Part shown: positions 48,001 to 58,395 of the stretch, one piece after another | Position numbering within the stretch: position 1 is the stretch's first letter | Layout: every line of letters starts with the position of its first letter | Assembly: GCA_020205615.1 (NCBI GenBank) | Contig: CM035171.1 | Location: 120,160,893 to 120,224,892, forward strand | Source: Panax quinquefolius | Taxonomy: Eukaryota > Streptophyta > Magnoliopsida > Apiales > Araliaceae | Length of the DNA stretch: 64,000 bases | Direction of reading: 5' to 3' | Made by a program: the position numbers and the translations under genes | The notes under the pieces: model-generated | Seen by the model: the letters and a program-made list of their open reading frames with translations, nothing else | The model's database searches: none | Told to the model about the DNA's origin: nothing

Positions 48001-48190
48001 ACAGGCTAAGGACACAACGGGTGACTTTTTGACCTTTATCGAGGCATTTCTCAGGGTTCGGATCATTCTTTTTGCACTTGAGGAATGCTACATTCTCGCT
48101 CCTGCATTTTGCAGCTATATGCTTGGATGCCGACATCAATACGGCCGACGTCGGGATCGGATCTCCCACAGCATTCACTGTGCTCGCCAT
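45052..48190 (-). CDS. NDUFA8: Complex I accessory subunit NDUFA8 (CHCH, Cox19-like)
   Basis: NDUFA8 (PGIV) is a twin-CHCH accessory subunit of mitochondrial NADH dehydrogenase, located on the intermembrane-space side and imported by the Mia40 disulfide relay. Two coding exons: 48003-48190 and 45052-45184, 321 bp, 106 aa, the same length I recall for the Arabidopsis protein. Cys pairs are visible in CRSENVAFLKC and CLDKGQKVTRC (both CX9C), CTKEMDAYVGC (CX9C) and CRKEQNEFEKAC (CX10C). There is no cleavable presequence, as expected. A 5' UTR intron is also visible (48211-48411; donor ACAG|GTACAA, acceptor GATCAG). The 2.8-kb coding intron is filled with repeats: a tandem duplication, a GAGCTCG-rich patch and a PIF/Harbinger-like element. 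Confidence 0.95.
45228..45486. repeat. Tandem duplication (about 120-140 bp) in the NDUFA8 intron
   Basis: The segment TTTTACACAGCCTTTGGC through GCATACATATAAAT occurs twice in direct orientation (about 45228-45345 and 45346-45486). The second copy contains an additional internal ATCCAAAAA...GCAC repeat. It starts about 45 bases inside the intron from exon 2. Confidence 0.9.
45745..46195. repeat. GAGCTCG/AGCTTG-rich dispersed repeat
   Basis: Words such as AAGCTCGGCTCGGC, GAGCTCGAATC, GAGCTTGGCTCG and GTTCGAGCTC recur and partly pair with each other, as in a family of plant DNA-transposon derivatives rich in GAGCTCG. I could not define terminal repeats or a target duplication. Confidence 0.4.
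46199..47125. mobile_element. PIF/Harbinger-like non-autonomous element in the NDUFA8 intron
   Basis: The ends GGTGGTGTTTGATAAA (left) and GGTAAACAAACACCACC (right) are inverted repeats, and both are flanked by TTA (46196-46198 and 47126-47128), the usual PIF/Harbinger target. Length is 927 bp. No DDE transposase is seen. A 97-codon open frame (46751-47044, no ATG at its first codon) has a hydrophobic stretch, but I do not regard it as a gene. Confidence 0.72.
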
Positions 48191-48786
48191 CAGTCCTCCG
48201 CTTCCTTTTCCTGATCACTCAAATACAAATTTTTTTTTGGATCAATTCCATTTGGTTTCTGAGAACTCAATGGAAATCACAAAGATGCGAAAAAGAAAAA
48301 CAAATAATTAACAAAATTTTCTACTTTATTTTTGATACAATTACAAGGCAATAGAACTGAAATTCAAGAAGGATGAATAATGTAAAGTCTAAAAATTTGA
48401 ATGTTTTGTACCTGTTTTTTTTGCTAGTTGAGTTGTCCTTTGAGCTCCCTGAGACTGAATTGAATTTTAGGGCTTTATTTGAGAACTGAGAAGAAGAAGA
48501 TGCTGAGGGTGATACCGTACTACTATCAGTCTTCTGAGGGTATTTATGTCTTTTACATAGCTACATTAAAATACAATAAACAAAATAAAAGGAAAACAAA
48601 TACAATAACACAGAACCCCTATTTCAACAGATCGATAGGGTTTTGGAAACTCCATTTTCTGAAGACTGGAGATTGAATTAAGATATACGAATTCAACAGT
48701 AAGTTCCATAATCAATTTTAATTTATCTATTGTTCGTCCACATTCTCAATTCCAGTTCTTTTAATCTTTCTCTATCTATATATACG

Positions 48787-48857
<71 letters not shown>

Positions 48858-49308
48858 GCATTCATTTTGTGTGTATATATTCGTTTATTCATTACTCATT
48901 GATGCTTCTCCTTGTGTAAGAACATATTTGTATAAAAATGTGTATATATAAACTGATAGTGATTATAGATATTTGAGTAACATAGATATCTCTGTCAGTT
49001 GTTTATTATTTTACAAGAATAATGCCTAATTACAGTCATGGAGGATTACTATTTTTACTAGTATTTGTTAAATCAGTATTTTTGTTCAAGTATGAGAATA
49101 AAAATGTCAACAATCAAAGGATTTGAGTGGTAAATTTTAAGGAATTAAGTCCTTAATAAACCTGATTTGGTAGCACAATATTTGAAGGAGATTAGAATTG
49201 TTGCAAGACATGGTGTAATTGAAGTTGGACCGGAGAAACTAGACTATAATTTTTTTTGTGTGTGTATATTCTGATTTTTATTGAATCTTTTCTTGGTCAG
49301 ATTAAGGA
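48191..49308. promoter_or_regulatory. Divergent promoter region, NDUFA8 (minus) and bL33 (plus)
   Basis: This 1.1-kb interval separates the two start codons. On the left it includes the NDUFA8 5' UTR intron (48211-48411) and leader, with an AAGCCCTAAAAT telo-box-like word (minus strand, about 48465-48476). On the right an acceptor (CTTGGTCAG, 49292-49300) precedes the L33 start by eight bases, so L33 also has a 5' UTR intron. A CA/TA microsatellite lies in the middle. Confidence 0.6.
48787..48853. repeat. (CA)n(TA)n microsatellite
   Basis: About 34 bases of CA followed by about 30 of TA, in the divergent promoter interval, probably within the L33 leader intron. Confidence 0.97.
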
Positions 49309-49482
49309 ATGGGTAACAAGAAGAAGGCTGCTTCACAGTTCATCAGGCTTGTTTCAGCTGCTGGAACTGGATTCTTTTATGTGAAGAAGAAGAATCCTAA
49401 AAACCCGACAAAGCTGGAGTTTCGGAAGTATGACCCGCGTGTGAATCGTCACGTCCTGTTCACTGAGGCTAAGATGAAGTGA
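49309..49482 (+). CDS. Ribosomal protein bL33 family (organellar type)
   Basis: A 57-codon open frame in one exon, starting [19 protein letters not shown] and ending FTEAKMK before TGA. It matches the bacterial-type large-subunit protein L33, with the [20 protein letters not shown] core typical of the short plant L33 family usually assigned to mitochondrial ribosomes. The protein is highly basic and has no long presequence, as in other plant members. The start follows a splice acceptor by eight bases. It is divergent from NDUFA8, another mitochondrial gene. Confidence 0.93.
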   Translation: MGNKKKAASQFIRLVSAAGTGFFYVKKKNPKNPTKLEFRKYDPRVNRHVLFTEAKMK

Positions 49483-51110
49483 ATGATAACTTCTCTGTTA
49501 TGGTAGAACTAGACCTATCTCCTCCAACTATCTACTGTTTTGAATTTATAGTTGCTCCTGTTTTATGTACTCATGTTTCAAATTATACAGAATTAAATAC
49601 ATACTGTTGTCTTTTTGATGCTGCATTTTTTGGTGCTATCGATTTTATGCATTTCAGTTCTTTCAAGTACAAGTTTGGTTTGAGGTTGAGTTAGGAAAAA
49701 GATTAGTGGCTGGACGCAAGTTCTTACCTTTTTAGGTAGTTCAGACCAATAAGCTAGTCCCTTTGGTTTTCCCGGCTTGGATGACTGTGGGTTTGCATTT
49801 GAAAAAGAACTAACCAAAATTTCTATCTTATAATATTTTCCCCAAATTTAATACTCCCTTTGTCCCACAAAAGAGCCCCATTTGTAAAATTTGAAAATAT
49901 TAAGCATGTGTTTTTGTTCCATTTTTACCCCTAAAAAGAAGAGGTGGTTAATTATGTAGTGGTGGCATGATAATGACATAACTTAAATGATATTGTGTCA
50001 TTTTATACTAGGGAATTGATATTTATATTATGTTACTTGTACGAGTACACATGTCATGGGGAAGGCAAAGGGGGGAGGAAGAGGAGGAAACTAGAAGTCT
50101 AGAACTAGTGGATCTAAATCAAGATGCATGATGGTCTCCCTCTCAATAAATATAGTAGCTTAATTCAAATATCTAGTTTGAAACCCTTGGAAACTTTTGA
50201 TATTATGAGCTTCATTGGAAGAAACACATTAATAGTATTAGTAGTAATATCTGCTTATACTAGTCAAAAAAATTGTAATACCTGCTTATATTAGGTTTGT
50301 GCAACATTTCTCTGAAATATTGGAGTAGTTTATTAATTCTAATTTTTGTGATTAATAGTAAAATAAGTGAAACTGTTGAAAGCTTGATTCGATAAACAAG
50401 AAATCTATTCATGTTATGATTAGTATGTACTGTTTTCCATTTCCAAACTCTTGACATTTAGTTTCAAATTTGTTCTAAAACCCCACAACCTAGATATTCT
50501 ACAATGAGAAAGGAGGATTTGAAGATGCAGCTAATATGATTAGTCTCGAAACTATTTGATTAAATCACTGAATGCTCTTTGGGCAGGGCAACTCTTATCG
50601 TCTCGTCTGGTCTTGTATGGCTACTTGTGCCCTAGCTGATATGGTTAGTACATGATCAACCCTAGTGATGTTAAATCCTCTGAATGTCCAGTGTAACATT
50701 ATTCAGTATCAGCATAGCATTCTCATCCTTCATTTTTCGGTGATTCAATGAGAGTAAAAATTGATGTTGAAATTGTTATTATTATTACAAATATTGTTGG
50801 TAATTTGTCTCTCGCAAAAGTCCAAAATTCATTAAGAATTTTCATTATATTTATGAATGTTTACAGAAATACTACTACTGTCAATTTATGCTTTTGATTC
50901 TTTAGTAAGAATGAATTATTAATGCAATTTTCCATCTGGTTGTATGAATGTTTGCTTACTGTTATTAATGCATGGTATTAACAACTTATTGACGTTTACT
51001 ATAATAATGATAAAAAAGATTGGCACATGAAAGGCCTAGCAATTTCTATTTTACCGCATTAATTATAGGATTATTAGCAAGTACTACTCAATAAGTATAC
51101 AATTACTCAG
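49483..51110. other. L33 3' region and AT-rich intergenic DNA
   Basis: The first 200 bases are probably L33 3' UTR. A single Stowaway-like end (ACTCCCTTTGTCCCACAAAA, about 49852) is present without a clear partner. A 17-base match to a cloning polylinker occurs at 50098-50114 (see findings). No gene is seen. Confidence 0.6.
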
Positions 51111-51111
51111 A

Positions 51112-51272
51112 CCTTCTACGTCGGAAGTGATTAGCATGAAGTTTATTTTTGGGTAAGTTGGTCAATTGACAGCTGACACGCAGGTGATACTCGATGTGTG
51201 TCAGTATTTTATTGGTCAATTGACCAACTTACTTAAAAATGAACTCCATGCTAACCCGAACCTCCTACGTCT
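51112..51272. repeat. Long hairpin 1
   Basis: The left arm (51112-51170, CCTTCTACGTCGG...GGTCAATTGAC) pairs with the right arm (about 51212-51272, GGTCAATTGACC...CCTCCTACGTC). The central part also pairs (CTGACAC with GTGTCAG), giving a nearly continuous stem of about 70 bp. Confidence 0.85.
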
Positions 51273-51409
51273 TCTCTTTTGTCCATTTCTTCACTTCTCC
51301 TTTCTATCTCTGCCACGTGTACTCTTAAAAATCCTATTTGTTAGGATTTATAAAAGTACACGTGGCAGATGGAGAGAAAGGAGAAGTGAAGAAATGGGCA
51401 AAAGAGTGG
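51270..51409. repeat. Long hairpin 2 with G-box in both arms
   Basis: The left arm 51272-51334 and right arm 51342-51409 are inverted copies with few mismatches and a loop of about seven bases. Each arm contains a G-box (CCACGTGTAC / GTACACGTGG). It directly abuts hairpin 1. The overlapping open frame is a by-product. Confidence 0.9.
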
Positions 51410-51621
51410 CACCGTACTAACTACTAACGACCGGTACAGTGTGACTATCAAATCTATGTCCTATAGGCTACAACGGGGTTAAAAGGCTAGTATATGTCTA
51501 ATTATTCAAAAAGTAATGCATAAAATTAGAGAAGCCATATTTTTACATAATTTTTGTCATATAAATAATAAGTGAATCTCATTTTTATTTTTAAATTTAT
51601 ATAAATAATCAAAATTTGTGG

Positions 51622-52680
51622 TAGACCTGACAAAATATGGTTATAGGTTGGTTTTGATTTTCAAAATATGGTTAACCAATCATTTAAGAATTAAAATCAT
51701 ATTAACCATTTTTAATATGGATAATGTGGGTTAGAACCATATGATTATGATTAAAAATCATATTAATCATTTTAAGATGTTTTGATTTTAAACAAAATTT
51801 TTTAAAAATAAAATTAATATATAATATAGATAGAGAGACGGATATAAGGGGTGGGTATGGGTAGGGGTAGGGGTAGAGTGTGGGTGGTGTATACATAATC
51901 GCTAATATTAATTTTTTTTTTTTGAGTGGTGGGGGGGGGGTGGGGTGTATGGGGTAGGGGTGGAGTAGGGGTGGGGGGTGGGGAGTAGGTGGGTAGGTGG
52001 GGTGGGGTGGTGGGGTGTATACATAATCACACAATATTATTTTTTGGTGGAGGTGGAGGTGGGGGTGGGGTGGGGTGGGTGGACGTGGTGGTGGGGTGGG
52101 GTGGGTTGGGGGTGGGGTGGGGAGGTGGTGGTGGTGGGGTGGGTGAGGTGGGTGGGGTATGGGGTGGGGGTGGGGGGCGGGGATGGGGGTAAGGATGTAT
52201 ACATAATCACATAATATATTTTTTTGGTTTAGTGGGGTGGGGGTGGGAGTGGGGGTAAGGGGTGTATATATAATCACATAATATATTTTTTTGGTGGTGG
52301 TGGAGTAAGGGGTAGGGTGGGGGGTAGGAGTGGGGGTAAAGTGTGTATACATAATCACATAATATATTTTTTTGGTGGGGGTGGAAGTGGGGGTGAGGGT
52401 GGAGGTGGGTGGTTGAGCTTCTTCAATATGTAAATATGGGTGGAAAGAACTTTTGATTTAGATTTGGAATAAAATATGGGTCTAAAAATGGTTAACCGGG
52501 TTGGAACTATATTTCATTTTAAAAATATGGTTCTAAACTTTAACCAACCCAAATAAATAAATATAGTTAACCAACCTATTTGATTTCAGTTAATATAGAT
52601 TTATTTATAGTTAACCAACCTATTTGATTTCAGTTAATATAGATTGACCCGACAGTTAACCAACTATATTATCAGGTCTA
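51622..52680. mobile_element. hAT-like non-autonomous element carrying a G-rich minisatellite
   Basis: The left end TAGACCTGACAAAATATGG and the right end CCAACTATATTATCAGGTCTA are inverted repeats. They are flanked by ATTTGTGG (51614-51621) and ATTCGTGG (52681-52688), seven of eight bases identical, fitting the 8-bp target duplication of hAT elements. Sub-terminal GGTTAACCA words recur on both sides, including a direct repeat (about 52570-52645). No transposase is present. The centre is the minisatellite listed separately. Confidence 0.75.
51838..52425 (+). repeat. G-rich minisatellite (GGGGTG words with ATACATAATCACATAAT spacers)
   Basis: Long runs of GGGGT/GGTGG are interrupted five times by GTGTATACATAATCACATAAT followed by a poly-T run (about 51892, 52016, 52196, 52263 and 52344). 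The units vary in length because the G-rich part expands and contracts. Gly- or Pro/His-rich open frames across it are low-complexity by-products. Confidence 0.92.
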
Positions 52681-53199
52681 ATTCGTGGTAAATTTGTGAT
52701 TGTATAAGTACGTCTCAGTATTAAGAATGTAAGTTTAAGTTTAAACAGGCTTATTGGGCCCAGCTTACCTCAAACGGATTCGACCCTGTCGAAGTCATGG
52801 GCTAAGGTTAGCTCCAAGATTTTGACTATTTGAAATAAGGGTGTCTTATTCAATTTTATTATTATTTAAAAATTAAATTAATTTAAATGAATTAATTTTT
52901 TAATTTTAAAAGAAGAGTTTTCTTGCTCTCTATACCTTCTAAAAAATTGAAATGAAAAATAATGATTTTGCTAGCATGTCGAGTAAAAAAATTTAGGAAA
53001 AAAATCAAGGAATTTAATTAATTAAATAATTTTATCATGATAAATAATAAATACAAAAATTGTTAGTACAGTTCAAATCCCTTCATAATCTCCTAATATT
53101 TTTACGTGGTATATTGTTATTGGACGTTGTAAAACACTATTTTACGGGTCATTTGTACATAATTTATTATTTTTTTGACTTTTTATAGTCGAAATTATA

Positions 53200-53448
53200 G
53201 TATTCCTTTCGTCCAACTTTACTTGTCTGTATGATCAAATTGATCGATTTTAAGATTAATTATTAAACAAATGCATTAAAAATTTTAAAATCAAATAAGT
53301 TGACTTTAATAGTTTATATAATGTACTTTCTTATGATAATAAATTTGTTTCTATATCTAATAAACTTAAAAATAAATTTTAATTCTAAATGTGATCAATT
53401 TAACCATAAAAATGTCAATTATGAGAATAAAAAATAGAACGGATGGAG
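53200..53448. mobile_element. Stowaway-like MITE
   Basis: The left end GTATTCCTTTCGTCCAAC after TA and the right end GAACGGATGGAG before TA (53449-53450) form Stowaway-type inverted ends. Length is about 250 bp, AT-rich interior. Confidence 0.6.
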
Positions 53449-53539
53449 TAATTTTTTTGAGAAAGTATACTATGAAATATTGAAATTTATAATAAATGAC
53501 CCCATTTTATGTTAAGCAATTAATTAACGTAATATTATA

Positions 53540-53755
53540 TCCATTTCAAGACAAAAGTCTTTTTATGGTCAAATTGACCCTTTTAAAATAAATAATTAAA
53601 CATATATATTTAAATATTTTAAAAAGACAAACACTGCAATTAGAACATTACTATTATGTTTATGAGTTTTTTACACATACACACAAAAACAACAATGTCT
53701 ATTAATTAAAAAAAATGCTCTAAAAAGTCAACGAAGGACCTGAGAACGGAGGGAG
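53540..53755. mobile_element. Second Stowaway-like MITE
   Basis: The left end TCCATTTCAAGACAAAAGTC after TA and the right end GAGAACGGAGGGAG before TA (53756-53757). The right end is well preserved, the left is degraded. Confidence 0.5.
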
Positions 53756-54123
53756 TAAACTGTAAATGGCACGTGTATTTAAGAACCCAAAATTTATAAA
53801 TCAAACTTGTTACTCAATACATTATCAAAAAATTGCTCTATCCATAAGAGATTTCTAGTGACGTGGCCCAATGAGAATCGCCCTGCTATTATTAAATCTT
53901 GAACTCTTTTCGAAAACAGATAAATACACCCCCATATACAATGAAGTTGAAGTGGCAAAACTTTGCTCTGTTCTCTATTTCTTTTCATAATCAGTTTGAT
54001 CTTGTTAATTAAGTTGATGGGCTCTTCCTATTTGAACCCAAAGTTGTACTTTTGAGCTTGAAGAATTTTCTGCAATCTGTTTATTTCTATATAGAAAAAC
54101 GTGTGTATATATATATATATACG

Positions 54124-57100
54124 ATGAGTTTATGTACATTTGCATTCCCTGGGCAGTTTAACTTGGCAGTGGCTTCAGATCTTCGGAAACAGAGTCATCT
54201 CTGTGCCCATTTATTATTTGGAGCAAATTTGTACTCTCAGCTTCCCCATAAGCTCAATCAGGTACGACTTATCTCCGTCTTTTTAAATAATCAAACAAAA
54301 CAATCTTTTTAAATTTAATTTGCCATTTTGTGTGTGTTTTTGTGCGTGTGTTTGTATATATTGTCAGAAGTTCATGTTTTATGCATGTGAATTTGTAGTT
54401 TGTATGTGTGTACGAATTCACTTGGATAAGACTCACTGTGTCATTCATTATTTGTAATTTCCTTTCTAATTTTGTCATGTTCTATTTTTGGTTTCTTTGA
54501 GGAAGAATCTACATACATATATATATATATATATATTCATGACTGTAATATATGGGAAGAAGATGGTGAAATGTCTTGTACCTAATACGATGTAGTTTTG
54601 ACTGATAAATTAATGAAATGTCAAAACATTCATTAATGAAAATGGTGAAATGCCAAAAATACCATTAATAAAATATTTTAAAATAATAAGACATACATAA
54701 GGTTGTGTCGCCCTCATGTTTGTACTCATATGTATGCACTGGTTTGGAATTGCATTTGTTGTTAACTGTCAATTGAGATTTGAAATAATTGAACTAAAGT
54801 TAGTTAACAGATTAGGAAACAGTCAGGTGAGATTTGTGCAAATCTGTCGGAGACTGGGGAATACCACTCAAAGAGACCGCCAACGCCTCTTTTGGACACA
54901 ATCAATTATCCTATTCACATAAAAAATTTGTCAGTCAAGGTATTTAGACACTGAATCATATGAATAATATATGTCTAGTTATTCAATTAACATGAATTAT
55001 TTCTTTACCTGTATAATTTACGATGAAGTTGTACTAATGTTGTGCAGGAATTGAAGCAACTGGCAGATGAACTGCGGTCGGATGTCATCTTCAATGTTTC
55101 CAAGACTGGGGGTCACCTTGGTTCAAGCCTTGGTGTTGTTGAGCTCACGGTAGCTCTTCATTATGTCTTTAATGTTCCTCAAGATAAGATTCTTTGGGAT
55201 GTTGGTCATCAGGTGACAATGTCTTTTATATTCTCCTTTAACTTGGAAAACTAGCAACAATTGAGAAGTTATTTGTTCCTAATCTGGTTGTAATTAATTT
55301 AATGTGCAGTCTTACCCGCACAAAATTTTGACGGGGAGAAGGGACAAGATGCACACAATGAGACAGACAAATGGTTTGGCAGGGTTCACTAAGCGCTCGG
55401 AGAGTGACTATGACTGCTTTGGCACTGGTCACAGTTCTACCACCATTTCAGCTGGCTTGGGTAATTCTTTGTCTATTCTAATTGACCGTTGGGGTTGAAA
55501 TAGAAAAGATTATCTTAGTTATAATTCTTTATTGGTTGCAAGACTCGTGAATCCTTGGTTTTTCTTTAGCTACCATCATATGTTTATGGGACAAAAGATT
55601 AATACTTTATTGATTATTGTAATTGGCTTTCGACTCCTCCCAAGGGATTAGGAATTGGTTTCTGTTATATATGTTGCATCGATCATGTGACTATTGTCCA
55701 AGTTAGTTCCTTCAACAGTATAGTACATCAAGGTCTTTGTCATATTGATACTTAATTATACTTCCATTTCTGTTTTCAATCCAAATTAAGATCCCACATT
55801 AGGTGTCTCTTCTTGGTGTTGATTTGGGAATTTTCTCAATGAACAGGGATGGCCGTAGGAAGGGATTTAAAGGGAAGAAAGAACAGTGTAATTGCTGTTA
55901 TAGGTGATGGCGCCATGACAGCAGGTCAAGCTTACGAAGCCATGAACAATGCTGGGTATCTGGATTCTGACATGATTGTCATTCTTAATGACAATAAGCA
56001 GGTCTCTTTACCAACTGCTACTCTAGATGGACCGGCGCCACCTGTTGGGGCTTTGAGCAGTGCTCTTAGTAGGTTGCAATCCAATAGGCCTCTCAGAGAA
56101 TTAAGAGAAGTCGCCAAGGTTAGACTCATTTAACTATACGGGTAACAATGGGGAATCCTGGAAACGGTTTCATCTGAACCTGTATTATTTCTGTTGAGAT
56201 TGTTGCAGGGAGTTACCAAACAGATTGGTGGGCCTATGCATGAAATTGCTGCAAAGGTTGATGAATATGCTCGTGGGATGATCAGTGGTTCCGGATCTTC
56301 TCTATTTGAAGAACTTGGACTCTATTACATTGGTCCTGTCGATGGTCACAACATAGATGATCTTATAACCATTTTGAAAGAGGTTAAGAGTACTAATACA
56401 ACCGGCCCTGTCCTTATTCATGTTATCACTGAGAAAGGCCGAGGATACCCCTATGCTGAAAAGGCTGCAGACAAATACCATGGTAGATACATAATTCATA
56501 TCAAACATATTATTGGCTACATTTGATTTCTTTCATACATACATTCAAGAATATAATTTCAAATTTGTAACCAAATTCTTATTTGAGATGTTATAGGAAC
56601 AAAGTTTAGTCATTATAATGCCAAGGACAAGGTTGTATCTTATTCGAATGTTAAGATGGAGACCATTAATTTACATTGGCTTTGTCTTTGCAGGAGTAGT
56701 AAAGTTTGATCCAGCGACTGGAAAGCAATTCAAAGCCAGTGCTAAAACTCAGTCTTACACAACGTACTTTGCAGAGGCTTTGATTGCAGAAGCAGAGAGA
56801 GATAAAGGCATCGTTGCAATTCATGCTGCAATGGGAGGAGGAACAGGCATGAATCTGTTCCTTCGCCGCTTCCCCACACGATGTTTTGATGTTGGGATAG
56901 CAGAACAACATGCTGTAACTTTTGCAGCTGGATTAGCCTGTGAAGGCCTTAAACCTTTTTGTGCAATCTACTCATCTTTCTTGCAGAGGGCTTATGACCA
57001 GGCAAGCCAGATCTCTCCATCAAATAATTCCAAACACTTTCTGTTTGAAGTTAAAAGTTAGAATTTGTGCAACTTGTCTTGGTTCGTAGCGCAGGTAGTC

Positions 57101-58395
57101 CATGATGTGGATTTGCAAAAGCTACCAGTGAGATTTGCAATGGACAGAGCAGGCCTTGTTGGAGCAGATGGTCCCACACATGCTGGCTCTTTTGATGTTG
57201 CTTATATGGCATGCCTCCCAAACATGGTAGTGATGGCTCCTTGCGATGAGGCTGAGCTTTTTCATATGGTTGCAACTGCTGCTGCCATAGATGATAGGCC
57301 TAGTTGTTTCAGATACCCAAGGGGAAATGGCGTAGGTGTAGAGCTTCCACCAGGGAACAAAGGCATTCCTCTTGAGGTACTGTCCAACCCAATCTCCAGT
57401 TGTTGCCATAGAGAAGAAAATCAAATCATATTGAAATTATAATATCTTTATCTTGTCTGACAGGTTGGAAAAGGTCGGGTATTGATAGGAGGGGAGAGGG
57501 TAGCACTCTTGGGATATGGAGCAGCAGTTCAGAGCTGTTTGGCTGCAGCTGCTTTAATAGAATCCCATGGTTTACGTTTAACAGTTGCAGATGCACGCTT
57601 CTGTAAGCCACTGGATCGTGCTCTTATCCGCAGCCTGGCGAAATCGCATGAGGTCCTGATCACAGTTGAAGAAGGATCTATTGGGGGATTTGGTTCTCAT
57701 GTTGCTCACTTCATGGCCCTAGATGGACTTCTTGATGGAAAGACAAAGGTATGAATCTGAACAACATTCGAATTTAGCTTTATCTTTTAATTGAGCCACC
57801 AAAACTTTAGAAATCGTCTCATTTTTCACCTAAAAAATTAAAAGCCATTTCCTTAGACAATTTCAAATGAGAAAACATAGGCAATATATGCTCTACTTGG
57901 TAGCTTGAAATTGCAAGACAGTCTGGATATTTTTATTTTTGGAAATCATGGGCATTCAAACCTCTTGTAGCTCCTTTTTTTTTTGGGAGTTTCCCAATCG
58001 GACTAATCTTTCTAATACTTACGCCCGCATCTCCATGAGTCATAATTGTAGCTTTTGACTAATCCCACGGTACAGTCCCTTTTGTGCATTGGGAAAATCC
58101 AAAGATAAGCTTGTGTGGGTATCCTTGTAGTTGATAGGATTTGATTGTGTGACCTCTAGATAAACTCTGGAAAATGTATATGGTTAATACTTGCATCGGC
58201 TCCACTTTAGAGTTCTTACTGTGCATCTCTAAAACACTTGTGCAGTGGAGACCACTAGTCCTTCCTGATCGCTACATTGACCATGGATCAGCAGCAGACC
58301 AACTGACTGAAGCCGGTCTCACACCTTCGCACATTGCAGCAACAGTATTCAATATTATTGGACAAACAAGGGAGGCGCTGGAGATCATGTCCTAG
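54124..58395 (+). CDS. DXS: 1-deoxy-D-xylulose-5-phosphate synthase (DXS), plastid
   Basis: DXS condenses pyruvate and glyceraldehyde 3-phosphate to DXP with thiamine diphosphate, the first and rate-influencing step of the plastid MEP isoprenoid pathway. Ten coding exons: 54124-54261, 54832-54939, 55048-55212, 55310-55460, 55847-56118, 56209-56482, 56694-57001, 57095-57376, 57464-57748 and 58246-58395, giving 2133 bp (710 aa), normal for the family. The first ATG gives [10 protein letters not shown] and a Ser/Leu-rich transit peptide; the mature part begins near [15 protein letters not shown]. The ThDP motif GDGAMTAG...NDN lies at about residues 207-237, the catalytic Glu in [11 protein letters not shown] at about 440, and [13 protein letters not shown] follows. 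The usual GPTHCG reads GPTHAG. Intron 7 has a GC donor (CAG|GCAAGC). The exon 2 acceptor is uncertain (see findings). Sequence resembles the DXS1 (housekeeping) class. Confidence 0.95.

Larger units (their letters stand above)
52689..54123. other. AT-rich intergenic DNA and DXS 5' UTR
   Basis: It contains two Stowaway-like MITEs (listed separately). The part from about 53930 is probably DXS promoter and 5' UTR, ending with a short TA run a few bases before the start codon. Confidence 0.55.

Noticed and set aside
51702..52358. 218-codon minus-strand open frame rich in Pro, His and Thr, and Gly-rich plus-strand frames
   Set aside because: These are translations of the GGGGTG minisatellite and have no domain or codon signal.
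54716..54922. 68-codon frame overlapping DXS exon 2
   Set aside because: The conserved DXS residues are in another frame; this one loses all similarity.
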